Under the pieces are notes generated by a model that saw only the letters and a program-made list of their open reading frames with translations, did no database searches and was not told the origin of the DNA. Below are positions 12,337 to 23,749 of a DNA stretch of 64,000 bases, one piece after another. Positions within the stretch are counted from its first letter, which is position 1. Each line of letters opens with the position of its first letter. Origin of the DNA: Macadamia tetraphylla (Eukaryota > Streptophyta > Magnoliopsida > Proteales > Proteaceae); NCBI GenBank assembly GCA_022985045.1, contig CM040961.1, forward strand, positions 40,925,996 through 40,989,995, read 5' to 3'. The position numbers were made by a program, and so were the translations under genes.

Positions 12337-13727
12337 TTTTTTTTTTTTTTTGCTAAGAGGATGAGAATTTCATTAAAAAAGGAAAAAAATTATAGATAAA
12401 AGCAAAGGAAATGGATTTTTAACCTCCTCTACCTTCGGCATTGCCATCAGCAGAGGATAAAAAAAACCTAATATTAATCAAACCTATATCTAGGCCTAGA
12501 CTCACCATCATGATTGATCCCATCCCTTATATGATTGGGAAAAATTACATTCCTTTCCGTTAACCTTTTCTTAGCAGCTTCCTTAGCAAGAAAGTCAGCA
12601 ATGCAGTTTGCTTCTCTGAAACAGTGAGAGATTTTCCATGTTATGGAGCTCAGGTAGGGCTGCAATGAGTTCCATTCCTGCTCAACGTACCAAGGGATGC
12701 TTCTTGCTTGGACTGCAGTGACCATTGCAGCAGAGTCACTCTCAATCCAAAGCAGTGTAACTTCAAAGTCTTTCGCCAGACTCAGGCCTTCCATTAGAGC
12801 TTTAAACTCATCCATATAATTCGAATGGATACCGATGAAAGGTTTGAAAGAGCCCAATACAGCCCCATTATTGTTTCTCATCACTCCACCAGAACCAGCC
12901 CTTCCAGGATTGCCAAGTGAGCAACTATCCACATTCAACTTCTTCCAATCATGCACAGGCTTGCACCAAATAAACTTCCAAAATGCGGGATACTCGGATG
13001 GAACCCATTTGAAGCCCAAGTGTTCGGCAACAAATGAGATCAGCTGGGTTTTTGATTTGGTCATGAATAATAGCATTGGCTCTACGGAAATCTTGCTTTA
13101 TTCTTTCAAAAACAAGAGAGCAATCAAGCTGTGTACCTTCGAAACGCCTGGTATTTCATTCCCTCCATAAATTGTCCGTCACAATGATAAGGCCCATCAC
13201 CCAAGCATCCTTTATCAATAAAATTCTCCATTTTCTATTCCACCACTGAGTTAAAGCATCAATGTTTTCGATACCAGGCCAAGCAACACCAAAACAATTG
13301 AGGAATTTATCCCAAATTTTCAGAGCAAAGCTGCATCTCAAAAAAAGATGATTAAAAGTTTCATAGTGAGATAGGCAAAAATTGCGAATAGAGACAACGG
13401 GAATCCCTTTCGCAGAGATTGTATCATCAGTGGGCAGTCTGCAGTGCATGAGGCGCCACCCAAATGTAGATTGCCTTGGTTGCAATAAGTTATTCCAAAC
13501 AATGAGATACCAAGGAACTTTTGGGTGGCATTTCCTAATCTCCTCCTAAGCCGACAAGGAGGAAAAAGCACCCGATGTAGTGCAGCTCCAGATGCACCTA
13601 TCTTTAACATCATGGTGGGGCAGACAGATGGAGCAAGCTTCTTCAAAATATACTTGTAATGGGGGAAACCGGGCAGTAGGAATTTCCCAATGGTGATTAT
13701 TAATCAGGCTCACCACCTTCAAAGAAG
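12337..13727 (-). mobile_element. LINE copy D (3' part; runs into assembly gap)
   Basis: Minus strand. A poly(T) run at 12337-12351 and a CTCTTAGC-type terminus mark its 3' end, and the family's conserved 3' UTR block is at 12431-12453. RNase H and the zinc linker follow, then the sequence enters the 100-N gap at 13728. Its 5' limit is unknown. It adjoins LINE C at 12336/12337. Confidence 0.85.
12474..13727 (-). pseudogene. LINE D ORF2 remnant: zinc linker and RNase H
   Basis: RNase H is open for 200 codons (13076-12474), with NVDSCSLGNPGRAGSGG, a DEF glutamate, an ESDSAAMV aspartate and NCIADFLA near the C-terminus. It ends RPRYRFD before a stop. The first catalytic position reads VDSC where other copies have VDGC or TDGC. 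The upstream zf-RVT region (13156-13727) is in three frames and includes QSTFGWRLMH. Only the RNase H domain looks reasonably preserved. Confidence 0.83.
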
Positions 13728-13827
13728 NNNNNNNNNNNNNNNNNNNNNNNNNNNNNNNNNNNNNNNNNNNNNNNNNNNNNNNNNNNNNNNNNNNNNNNNN
13801 NNNNNNNNNNNNNNNNNNNNNNNNNNN
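13728..13827. other. Assembly gap (100 N)
   Basis: Exactly 100 consecutive N, the usual placeholder for a gap of unknown size. It hides the 5' side of LINE D and its junction with the LTR-like stretch on the right. Confidence 0.99.
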
Positions 13828-14640
13828 GGAGCTTCTTTTTTTTTCAAGTTCAGTTTTTTTTTTTTTTTTTTGTTTCAAGATTTGTTTTCTCTAGTACTAA
13901 AATTTCAGATTTGGTTTATTCCAGATCTGGTTTTTAGTACTGGTAGTATCTCAAATCACCCAAGCTTTCAAGTTCAAGGGTTGAAGTTCAAGTAAGTAGG
14001 CTCCTTCAATAGTCTTCTCTCCCCCCTCTCATTCCCTCTTTTGACTACCCTTTATTTCTTAATTGAGGATTTTAATTTCAGTCGTTACATTATTGCTATC
14101 CCTTTCCCCCAAGGTTCATGGCTAGTGTATGTGTTGGCTTTGCCCCTCCTAGCCATAAAACCATCGATTTATTGCTTTTATTTTAATTGTCTCCTTTCCT
14201 AAAGCCAAGTAGAGTAACCCTTGTAAGAGTGACTCTCGTCAAGTAGGGAAGCTCATATTATGATGCATCCTCGCTAAGTAGAGAAACCTACTTTTGAGTC
14301 TCTCTCTACCTTTCTCCCCTTTCTTTTATTTTATTTTTATTTCAGAATTTTTTTCCTTTATTTTTTTTAATTGCGTGGGTTGTTTATTTTCACTTATTTA
14401 TTTATTTAATTTTAATTACGTGGCTTACGTCTTTAAATTCTTAGATGACGAATGGTTAGGACGTTATTTTAGATACATATGTTTAGGACGGTAGTTAGAA
14501 TTAGATCACAACCATTAATAGGTTCACTTTCGCATTATTAAAAGAAAAATAAAATAAAGTGGCTACTCTCTCTGAGTTCGACCCGTTGCTACACTGATCC
14601 GCACGCTTGCAGTTACATTTAAAATCTCAAACATTTAACT
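13828..14640 (+). repeat. LTR-like stretch, family uncertain
   Basis: There are no open frames worth calling. The stretch has poly(T) and pyrimidine tracts and closes near 14575-14620 with a GAGTTCGACCCGTTGCTACAC segment. Similar 'gagttcgaccc' ends are common in LTRs of large plant gypsy elements. The left edge is lost in the gap, and no primer-binding site or second LTR was found, so this is a composition and motif call only. Confidence 0.3.
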
Positions 14641-16632
14641 TTGTAAGATTTACGTGCATTCACTGTAATGATTATATCACTCAAGAGTTATAACTGAAAC
14701 TGTATCCTTATCCTTTAGGCTAAGAATGCACTAGTCTTTTTGTAAATCCACATTTGCTATGAAAAAAACAATAACTTGAGGTCCCTTCACCTTTGGGATC
14801 ATTTTTTTTTTTAACTTTGGTGACATCATCTTTAGGCAAATGTCACCTACTATGCTGCCCTAGGGAAAACCATGAAAGAATAAAATACGTCACTTTGGTG
14901 GAATCCACATCACCCTTCCATGGTTCCCTAGAAATGCTATGCAGCTAATCAAGTGCGAAAGCTTACACCCAGTTTAATTTCAATATATTTATTCATCATA
15001 GGGTGTTCCAAATATGACATGTAAGCACCAAATGCCATTAATTTTTTATCTTTATCATTCATAAATAAATTTTCAATATCATGGTAATGATAAACCAATG
15101 TAGAAACATTCATAAATAGAAATACAATTTTGAAGTCATTCTGGAACAAAGACAAAACACTATAGTTGTTCCAAAAGAGTTATGGAATACAAAATATAGG
15201 TCTCATTTTTCTTGTTTTAAATTCAACTCAGTATATTGAACATACATCCACTGATCGAACCATAAACAACATTTCAGAGTACATAATTATATTCTTCCAC
15301 TGGTTTGACCAGTTAAGTAATTATCCACAACATCCCAACTACATGATAAAGTGACATCATGAAGACCAATGGTATTTTATTATTCACAAGGCCTTGGGGC
15401 TCTCAATATAATTGTTTTAAATCTAAAAAACCTCATTAGACATTATGTGAAAATTGACCATTACCATATAAGACCATTTCAAATGATAAAATCCTTCACA
15501 ATATCAATAACATAGTCAATTTTCAACACATTAATCAATGACCAATTGGTTCTATGACTAAAAACAAAATAATAGATTTTCTTTTTTTTAATAAATATTT
15601 TCCCAGTTAATATCGGTCAATGTTGATGACTTTTCCCAGTAGGTTTTTAGACGATCCATTGGAAAGCCCAAATGGTTCAATTTTCGGGGTCAATGTGTCG
15701 GATATCTAGATTGACCAACCTGATCGGTTTAGTCATGGCACAATTTGGTAGAACCGATTCATCTTGATTTTGGGTTGGTTTAGGATTTAATCACTTTAAG
15801 GGGACTTGATCAAGACATTGGATTTTATTATTATTATTGTACCTATGACACAATACCAATGGCAAGTCTCAAACAATCAAGTGTATGATCGGTCTCAACC
15901 GATGTTGATTCGGATCATTGGATCTAATCAAATAATGCTTGAAACATACGTGTTCAACATTATACAATCTAATTTGGTTTACCAAACCGGATATAATTTG
16001 GTTTTCAATTTAGCCTATTTCAAATTAGGCCCATAAGCCTCACCCCATTATTCTGCTAAATAAATGAAATCTCCAATGGCCCATCATTTAAAAGTTTTTA
16101 ATAGACTTAAAACTTTAAATAAAACCAACAACTTATGAAGTTTAACCCACGACCCTTAAGTATCCAAAATAAACATAACCCCTACCTGTGCTGAACATTG
16201 TGGCCCAAAACCCAATTAATACTAGGCTTTAAAAAAAATTAGCTCATTTAAAACGAAAATAGTCCAGCTCAAAGGTTTAATAACCCAAAATTTCAAACAA
16301 TTTAATAACTGATTGGATTTTAAAATGCCAAAACCCAAGCCCATTTTGATTAATATGAAAAACTTGAAATACTTAAGCACAATAATTCAAGGCTAAATCC
16401 ATCAACCAATTGCATTCCATTATTACAAGTCCTTCTAAATCAATTAAAAGAGTGCAATCTTTCAGCAATTGAAATTGGAATGCATTTAGGAAAAAGAAGA
16501 AGAAAATGTAAAATACAAATAAAGGTCCTGCCTTGTTTCACTCTCTATTGTAATTACCCAATGAGAATTAAAATATTCTCATCATCAAAGGTTGTTACTA
16601 TGGTTGCTAGCACAAATATTTATTTATTTATT
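14641..16632. other. No gene recognised
   Basis: About 2 kb of AT-rich sequence with only short open stretches lacking recognisable motifs. I found no inverted repeats, retroelement motifs or splice-compatible coding structure. It ends at the target duplication of LINE E. Confidence 0.6.
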
Positions 16633-16645
16633 TTTCTTTACCTCT
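16633..16645. repeat. Target-site duplication of LINE E, 3' side
   Basis: TTTCTTTACCTCT adjoins the poly(T) end of LINE E and is identical to 22600-22612. The length fits target-primed insertion by L1-type elements. Confidence 0.85.
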
Positions 16646-16799
16646 TTTTTTTTTTTTTTTGCTAAAGGATTAATATATTAAGAAGAAAAAAGGATTACAT
16701 CATAAAGAGGAAACAGGGACAGAGCAGAGACCCTTAGAGCTGCTAACAAACTCCACCTTCGGCATGGCCATCAGCAGAGAAAGAAAGCATCACCCTAGG

Positions 16800-19700
16800 A
16801 GAATCTAAAGCTATGCCTGCCGGATATCATTTTCACATAATCAGAACGTGTCTTGGGAAAGACACGAGAATTCTGAGTTCCGATTTTGAAGCCTTTTTTG
16901 CCGTAAAATCGCAATTGGATTTGCTTCACTAAAGCAATGGGATATCTTCCAAGGGATTGATTCCAGAAAAGGATAGCATCCAACCATCTTTGGAGGATAA
17001 ACCACGGATATGGTTCCTTTGGATCGCCAAAACAATGCGCCGAGTCGATTCTATCCACATGCCCCTTGCACCCATCGCCTTAGCCATCATAATACCTTCC
17101 ATGACCGCCTCAACCTCTCGCTTCATAAGACTTTTTATTCCCAAAAATGCTAAATGAGTCACACCCCGGGCCATCATTATCTTGAACAATCCCTCCCCTC
17201 GCCCTTCCCGGATTTCCCAGAGCTGCCATCCACATTAACCTTTAGCGTTTGGTTGGTGCTTACACCAGTGAACTTCGAGGGGGTGAGCATGCTTGTAAGA
17301 CCCCACTGTCAAACCCAGTTTATTGTAGAAAATAGCATCAATTGGAGCTTTCACCTCCCCCTTCAGCTTCCCTACGCAAGAGCCAAGCTCATGACGACTA
17401 TATTCAAAAATTTGCATCGTAGCTCTGTACTCATTGTCATGCCGACGTCTGTTCCTTTCCCACCAAATGTTTGCTGCAATAATGGAAAAACCCATCATCC
17501 AGGGAGTTTTAAGGTTTATAACTCTAGCCTTTGCCTTCCACCATCGAACCAGGTTGTCAACTGACTGGTGTTGCTGCCACTTAACCTCAAAGCACTCAAC
17601 AAATGTTTTCCAAACTTTGGTCGTGAAAGGGCATGTGAGGAAGATATGATTAATATTTTCTTCAGCTTGGTTGCAGAGAGCACACCTAGAAGCAAGATGG
17701 ATCCCCTTATGTCTGATTTGCTCATCCGTTGGGAGTTTGCCATGAGCTAGACGCCATCCTAAGGTAGAGATCCTAGGAGGTAGGCCTTTCCGCCAAACCA
17801 GAGAGTACCAAGGACCTTGCTAGCTATCCTTCGATACCCTCCCATGTCAAGAGGTAGAGAAAGACCCCGAGTCGACAATGACCAACAACAGTATCCACTA
17901 AGTCACCCGAGGATTTTAATCCTCTTAATTTTATCAAATATTCGATGAGCTCCACCGATCTCACCTCGGGATCACCCATTCTCCACCACTTAATAAAGTC
18001 ACCCACCTTAGCATTAAATCTAAGAGCAATCAAATCCATTATTTGAAGCTCCTCAAGCACTGATTTTGGCCCCCACCATTTGTCCTTCCAAAAATTTACA
18101 AGATTACCATTCCCGATAATCCATCTTTGATTCTCTTCCACAAAGCTCTAGACCTTTTTAACCCCCGATACAATGGAAGATGAAATGCCTTTTTTGAGGC
18201 TGCCATCATTTTTAATAAATCGAGCCTTAAGGAAAGAGCTGGCCACCAAATTCTCATGCTTGATTCTCCATACTAGTTTGCATAGCATTGCTTTGTTTGT
18301 GTCTCTGAGCCTTCTGATACCTAAACCTCCTTCCTCTTTAGGCTTACAAAGGGCGTCCCATTTTACTGTAATTTTTCTTGCAGATTCTATCTCACCCGTC
18401 CAGATAAAATTCCTCATCCACCGTTCCATTGTTGCTAACAGGGAAGTTGGCCACCAATAAATAGCAAAACTATGGTTAGGGATACCTGCAATGACCGATC
18501 TAACCAATTATGTTCTTCCTGCCAAAGACAATAGGTTGCCTTTCCAACCCGCTAGGTGCCCCTTCACCTTGTCCATCACTGGCAGAAGGGCCTCTTTCTT
18601 CACTCTTCCCTTAAATATTTCAACACCCAAGTATCGAGTCGGGAAGTTATAGATCTGAATTCCGAGGGTATCAACAATGATCTGCTTTCGATCTGGAGCA
18701 ATCTTCCCGAGGAAGAGTTTACTCTCCTCTAGGCTAATGCACTGGCCTGAAAATTCTTGGTATTTCATCAAGAATTTTTTCAGGATACGAACATACCTCA
18801 AGGAGGCGTTGGTGAATACGAAGATATCATCTGCGAATAGGATATGCCCAGGAGTGGCAGCGCCTCTTGGTCCATGGATTGCCTGTAGCTCCTTGCATTG
18901 AACCAGACTCGACAACCCTCTGGATAGAACTTCTTCGGCTATAATAAATAGCATAGGAGATATAGGATCACCTTGTCTTAGCCCACGCTCCACCCTGAAG
19001 TAACTCTGAGGACCTCCATTCACAAGAATAGATATTTTTGACGATATCACAAGTTGATGCAGCCAGTTGATCTAACTATTGAAGAAACCAAATTTACTCA
19101 AAACTTGAAAAATGAAAGACCAAGAAATAGTATCGTAAGCCTTCCTGATATCAATTTTCAGGCCAAGACCCCCACCTCTGGTCACTAAGAACATTAAATT
19201 TGCTAACTCAGAGGCCACAGAGATATTATCATGAATCAACTTCCCTTCGAATGCACCTGCTCTTCCAAATCAGCAGAGGAAGGAGAGGTTCCAGTCGCAT
19301 CGCCATAACTTTGGAAATAATTTTGCAAAAGAAATTGCCCATGCAGAGAGGGCAAAATCTATCCAGTGTGTTTGCTCCCTCCACCTTTGGAATAAGGACC
19401 AGGAAATTATTATTGACCCCGTGGGGCATGTATCCAGTGCTAAAAAATTGTCTCACCGCATTGCACACTTCCACTTCCACTAAGGACCAGCACTTGCAAA
19501 AAAAAGCACCAGAGAATCCATCAGGGCCCGGCGAGCTATCCGGGTCCAACTCCCACACTACCCTCCTTATTTCTTCATTTCCAGGGAGGGAATCCAACAT
19601 ATAACAATCCATTTGGTTAAGAACTTTCGGGATATTATCCAGTAAATCTGCATGGGTCTCTGTGGGAGCTTCTTTATGAAAGCACTCAAAAAAATCGACA

Positions 19701-20880
19701 ATATACTCCCCTATCTGATTTTGCCCTTCCACCATGGTACCGTCCGGCCTCTTGAGCGCTCTGATTGTATTTTTGTTTTTCTCATTTTGACAGAAAGGTG
19801 AAAATATTTGGAGTTTCGATCACCAACTTTCAGCCATCTAATTCTCGCCTTTTCAGCCCAGATTTTTCATGATTTTCCAAGGCCTTCACCAAGCCGGTCT
19901 TGGCATCAGCTTCCAAGGCAAACAAATGGTCATTCATCCCTTCTCTCGCAATCTGGTCATGAATTTGGTTCAGACCGTCTTCGCGTCCTCAAGCTCTCTA
20001 TCAATGTGAGGGAAGGCTGATCTCACCCAGGTCTTCAAAACCCCTTTTAGCCGCTTCAATTTGGAAGTGACAACAGCAATAGGGGGTCCCGCAATCCATT
20101 CAGACCAAGACGATGCCACCACATTATTAAATTCCTCGTGGTCCATCCAGAACTGATGGAACCGAAATGGACAGTTTAAGGGGCGCTGACTAGCAATTGC
20201 AATCATCAAAATTGGTCCATGATCTGAAGCTATTCTAGGCAAAACCACTTGAGAGGAGTCTTGGAAAATGGTCAATCATTGCTCATTGCAAAAGCTTTTG
20301 TCAAGCACTGCAGACACATTACCAGTTTTTCGATTGTTGCTCCATGTAAATTTCCTCCCACTCGAAGGCAACTATGACATGAAGCAAGAGTCCACCATAG
20401 CACTGTACTCCGCAGCTGACCCCATGCTGAAGTTTCCTGGGCCCTTCTTTTCATGAGACTGAAGGGTAGCATTAAAGTCACCAACCATTGCCCACGGAGT
20501 GGGAGTGGTAGGAATATCCGCAGCCAAGTCCAACCAAAGATCTCTTCTCTCCGCCCTAAAACTGCTAGCATGGATGAAGGAGACTTGCATTTGGGTGAGG
20601 TCCCAAGTCAGAGCAACCATAATATGCTGAGAGGATTCTGAGATCACCACCGGACAACCCAGATTTCTTTTCCACATAATCCATAAATTTGAAATTCTCC
20701 CTGTTCCATTGTTAAAAATAAATTTATTGAAAAAACCCAACTTATTAAAAAATAAGTTTGGAAAATCACTCACAGAGACCATTGCCTCGGCGATACAAAG
20801 AAGGTCTGGGTCCTTCTGCTTAACTAAATCTCTCAAGGTGCGCTTGCCGACTGCCTTCTTTATTCCTCTTATATTCTAAA
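16800..20880 (-). pseudogene. LINE E ORF2: endonuclease-RT-RNase H, frameshifted
   Basis: Endonuclease: AEAMV near 20780, MVGDFNATL near 20475 and ASDHGP near 20220, all read on the minus strand. Reverse transcriptase (19735-18148) shows GLRQGDPISPMLFI and an intact FADDIFVF motif. A zinc-linker region lies at 18141-17500. RNase H (17250-16800) is poor: the NVDGSS-like start is frameshifted and the later aspartate motif reads ESTRR. There are breaks near 20400, 19050, 18500 and 17190. It is the most complete ORF2 of the minus-strand copies. Confidence 0.85.
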
Positions 20881-20896
20881 AGAGAATCTTCATAAA

Positions 20897-22592
20897 TTAC
20901 TTCCTTGTATCAGCCTGGCGGTCAGACCTCAAGGCCTGCCCCGTCGCTGCATTAGCTTTTCCTTTCCGTCTAGCATCATCATCAGCTCTTGTGAGAGCTT
21001 GGTCAAGCTCTGCAACTTCCTGGTGGTGAACAATTATCTTGCCCGCGTCCAGACCAGACAAAGATATTTCTGTAATCACGTGCTCAGAGCCGCCCCATTC
21101 CGGCCCTCGGCCACTCCTTCCTCCTCTAGCCTGCTGTCGGCCTCCACGACCACCATTATATATCACTTTACTCTTGTGAGGGCGAAGAGTTCTAGCAGTA
21201 TGAACACCTTCCGCCTCAGTCACTCCAAGTCCAGAAACGGATTCATCCTCTTTCATGTCTTTGCTGCCTTACAGATTCTAGCGACTCTTTTTCTGAAGAG
21301 TAATTTCCTGACTCTCCTGGGTCGGATTCAGACCCATATCCACACCCCAAAGGGTTGTCCACCATGGTCGGTTCATGGGTATTCCTTTCTTGAGTGCATG
21401 GATCATGTAGACAGTTTTCCCGTGTTGTATTCATTCAAAACGTTCTCAGGAGAACCTTCTATATTTGACAGAACCTCCACCGTTGGCATATTATCTCTAA
21501 AGGGGGAAATATCTTTAGGGAGAGAGGATCTTTTATCTCCTTCCATATGAGGAGGATTGCGATAGATCTCGCCGGAAGCCATGTCCGCACCACCCTCTAC
21601 CTCCACCGCCTGCAAGTGTCCAGTAGAGTGGCGTTCAGCGTCATTCATGTCTGCATGAGTTCGGTTTTGATTCTTCTTGGCTCTACACTGCTCGGCATCA
21701 TGCCCCAAATTTTTGCAAATAATGCATCTCACTATACCATCTTCATACACAATCCGTTGTTTGAACCAGAAATAAACCTCCTTGCCCGGCTGTTTCCTTT
21801 CGACTTGGATTTCCTCCACTCTGGTGCCGCTCATCGGCACTTCCACCAGCACCCTAGCATAGCTCCCCATAATACCATGCAGCATCCTACGATCCACCTC
21901 CACTGGTCTTCCGAGGCTTTGGCCATGGAGAAAAGAATTTTCTCGTGCCAATATTCCATGGGAAGTTCTGGATATCGTATCCACACCAGCTTGGTCTGAA
22001 TAGGGTCCTCATGAATACTAAACTCCGGCCGCCATCGTTGAAATCTAATGACTTGCCCTTTGACTCTGACAGGACCTCTTTTCCACATCGAGGCCATGTC
22101 TCCCTCAATTTCAAATCGGAAAAGAATGAATCCTTTACCTAACGGCGCAAGGTTCACCTTACCCTTCAAATTCCAAACATTTTTTGCATCAGTCCTCACT
22201 TCATCCATCGAGACAAAGCGAAAATTAACCCGCCCAATCAAAGCGTAAGAGAAAGATTGTAATTTCTCTTCGTACGCCTCCTGAGGAATAATGATCTTTG
22301 TAAGGGTTCCATCATGTATCGGATGAGGAAGATCATCTATGTTCGGCATAGTTTTCTTAGCTGCAGCTGCGTAAGATTGTTTGCTTCCTCCATTGATCAC
22401 CTCCTCCGTAGGGTGATTCTTTTCAGCTAATCCACCAGAGACGACATTGTCAATTTCAGAGACCGGCGGAGGCAGAGAGTTGTGCTCCGGTCTCAAAAAA
22501 TCAGTAATCCTCCGTTGCTTCCCTCTATCGGGTGGTCGATCACAAATCCCCCCATCCCTCTCAGAGCTTCTCTCTCCTGTTATTGGGTTCAT
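20897..22592 (-). pseudogene. LINE E ORF1: DUF4283-like / zinc-knuckle protein, frameshifted
   Basis: ORF1 of plant L1 elements encodes an RNA-binding gag-like protein. The first part (22592-21831) starts MNPITGERSS and contains a DUF4283-like fold region (LIGRVNFRFVSMDEVR, then RWRPEFSIHEDPIQTKLVW). The next part (21984-21403), in another frame, has a CX2CX4HX4C zinc knuckle, CIICKNLGHDAEQC. The last part (21256-20897) is an Arg/Gly-rich tail. At least two frameshifts separate these pieces. The start is chosen at 22592 because the target duplication begins at 22600. Confidence 0.8.
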
Positions 22593-22599
22593 CACGTTC

Positions 22600-22612
22600 T
22601 TTCTTTACCTCT
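22600..22612. repeat. Target-site duplication of LINE E, 5' side
   Basis: Identical to 16633-16645 and immediately adjacent to the 5' end of the element. It defines the true insertion boundary. Confidence 0.85.
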
Positions 22613-23273
22613 GATTTTGTTTAAGTCTTCAATTATTTGATGACTTCTCTGTTGTGTTTCAAGCCATTAATTTTCAGTTCATAAGTTAAAACCAGCCAAA
22701 AATTGGTGACTAAGTCTATGGTTCGACCTCACGGATCAATCAAACTTCTTACAAGGTCGGAGCCCATCCCAGCCTGATATGGATCGACCAAACCCAAACT
22801 GTAATCAAAGATCAGGTTCAACCTCAAGTCACCCCATCCTCAAGTGAACTCATAAGCCAAGTAACTTAAAACTTGTAAGAACGAAGCCCAAAATAACTTA
22901 AGACCTTTAAAAAAAAAAAAAAAACCAACCCTAAACATTAACGTCTTTTTTTTTCCTGCTGTCGTTCCAACACTTTGTTTGCAGGATTTTTTTTTTTTTG
23001 AAACAAAAACCAAAAAACCAAATCCACAATGTGGATTCCAAAACCAGATTGCAAAAAAATAAGTTTAAAAAAAAAAACTTGCAAAACGTGGATTGCAATT
23101 TTTTTTTTCTTTAATAAAAACCATAAGGTAACGCTTTGAAGTAAGCCAAAAGAAAAATCACCATTATATCCCATTATCTCACCAAACCAAGATGATAATA
23201 ACAAATTAATTGTTCAATACACATGTTATGCACAAAATAATAGAGAATTGCAGCTCATCGTCTCCATGAACTG
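22613..23273. other. AT-rich spacer, no gene recognised
   Basis: Poly(A)/poly(T) tracts and an imperfect palindrome around 23060-23095. No coding structure was seen. If the copia-type LTR to the right still had its body, that body would lie here, but no gag or pol motif is present. Confidence 0.5.
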
Positions 23274-23691
23274 CTCTGATACCATTGATAGAAAATCTAT
23301 GTAATTGCATAGAGATCAGATAAACATGCAACAACGATATAGAGTCGGATCTTAGGCGTACCTGAATCCATGACTGAAGAATTACAACTCCTCAATGTCT
23401 TCTCGTATGCTCCTTGTACAATACGATTAATGTTGGTCAGATCTACCCTCTTCCACTTTTATTTTAGGTCATTAGTCTCACTTAATGGGTCAGTGATAGA
23501 GCGGTGAGGGTAGGGACCAACACTGCAAAGAAATTAGGGTTTCCTCCCCATTAAGGAAACAATACCTTAGGTCCACACATAATAATAAATATTTCATACC
23601 ATTAAGGTGTGCTAATAGAATCCAATATCTCCATAGAGATCACTTACTAATAATCTTGGATTCTTTCTGCTTACTCCATCTGTAGTCAACA
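23274..23691 (-). mobile_element. Copia-type LTR with adjoining tRNA-iMet primer-binding site, no body
   Basis: On the minus strand, 23691-23286 starts TGTTGACTACAG and ends TTTTCTATCA, giving the TG...CA ends of an LTR of about 406 bp. Directly after it (about 23286-23274) is TGGTATCAGAGC, which complements the 3' end of plant initiator Met-tRNA. An ATG follows shortly, as in copia gag leaders, but the downstream coding body is absent. Its right edge lies about 55 bp from the truncated end of gypsy-1. Confidence 0.65.
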
Positions 23692-23749
23692 CCACTAAAT
23701 CGGTTTTGGAAACAAATCTTTGACTATGCTAACCCATCTAATTGGAATC

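Larger units (their letters stand above)
16646..22599 (-). mobile_element. LINE copy E: nearly full-length plant L1-type element with target duplication
   Basis: A 5.95-kb minus-strand element with ORF1, ORF2, 3' UTR and poly(A) (poly(T) at 16646-16660). It is flanked by the 13-bp repeat TTTCTTTACCTCT at 16633-16645 and 22600-22612, so both ends of the insertion are present. The 5' end lies only about 7 nt before the first ATG of ORF1, so the copy is either slightly 5'-truncated or has a very short leader. The conserved 3' UTR block is at 16753-16777. Several frameshifts inactivate it. Confidence 0.93.
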
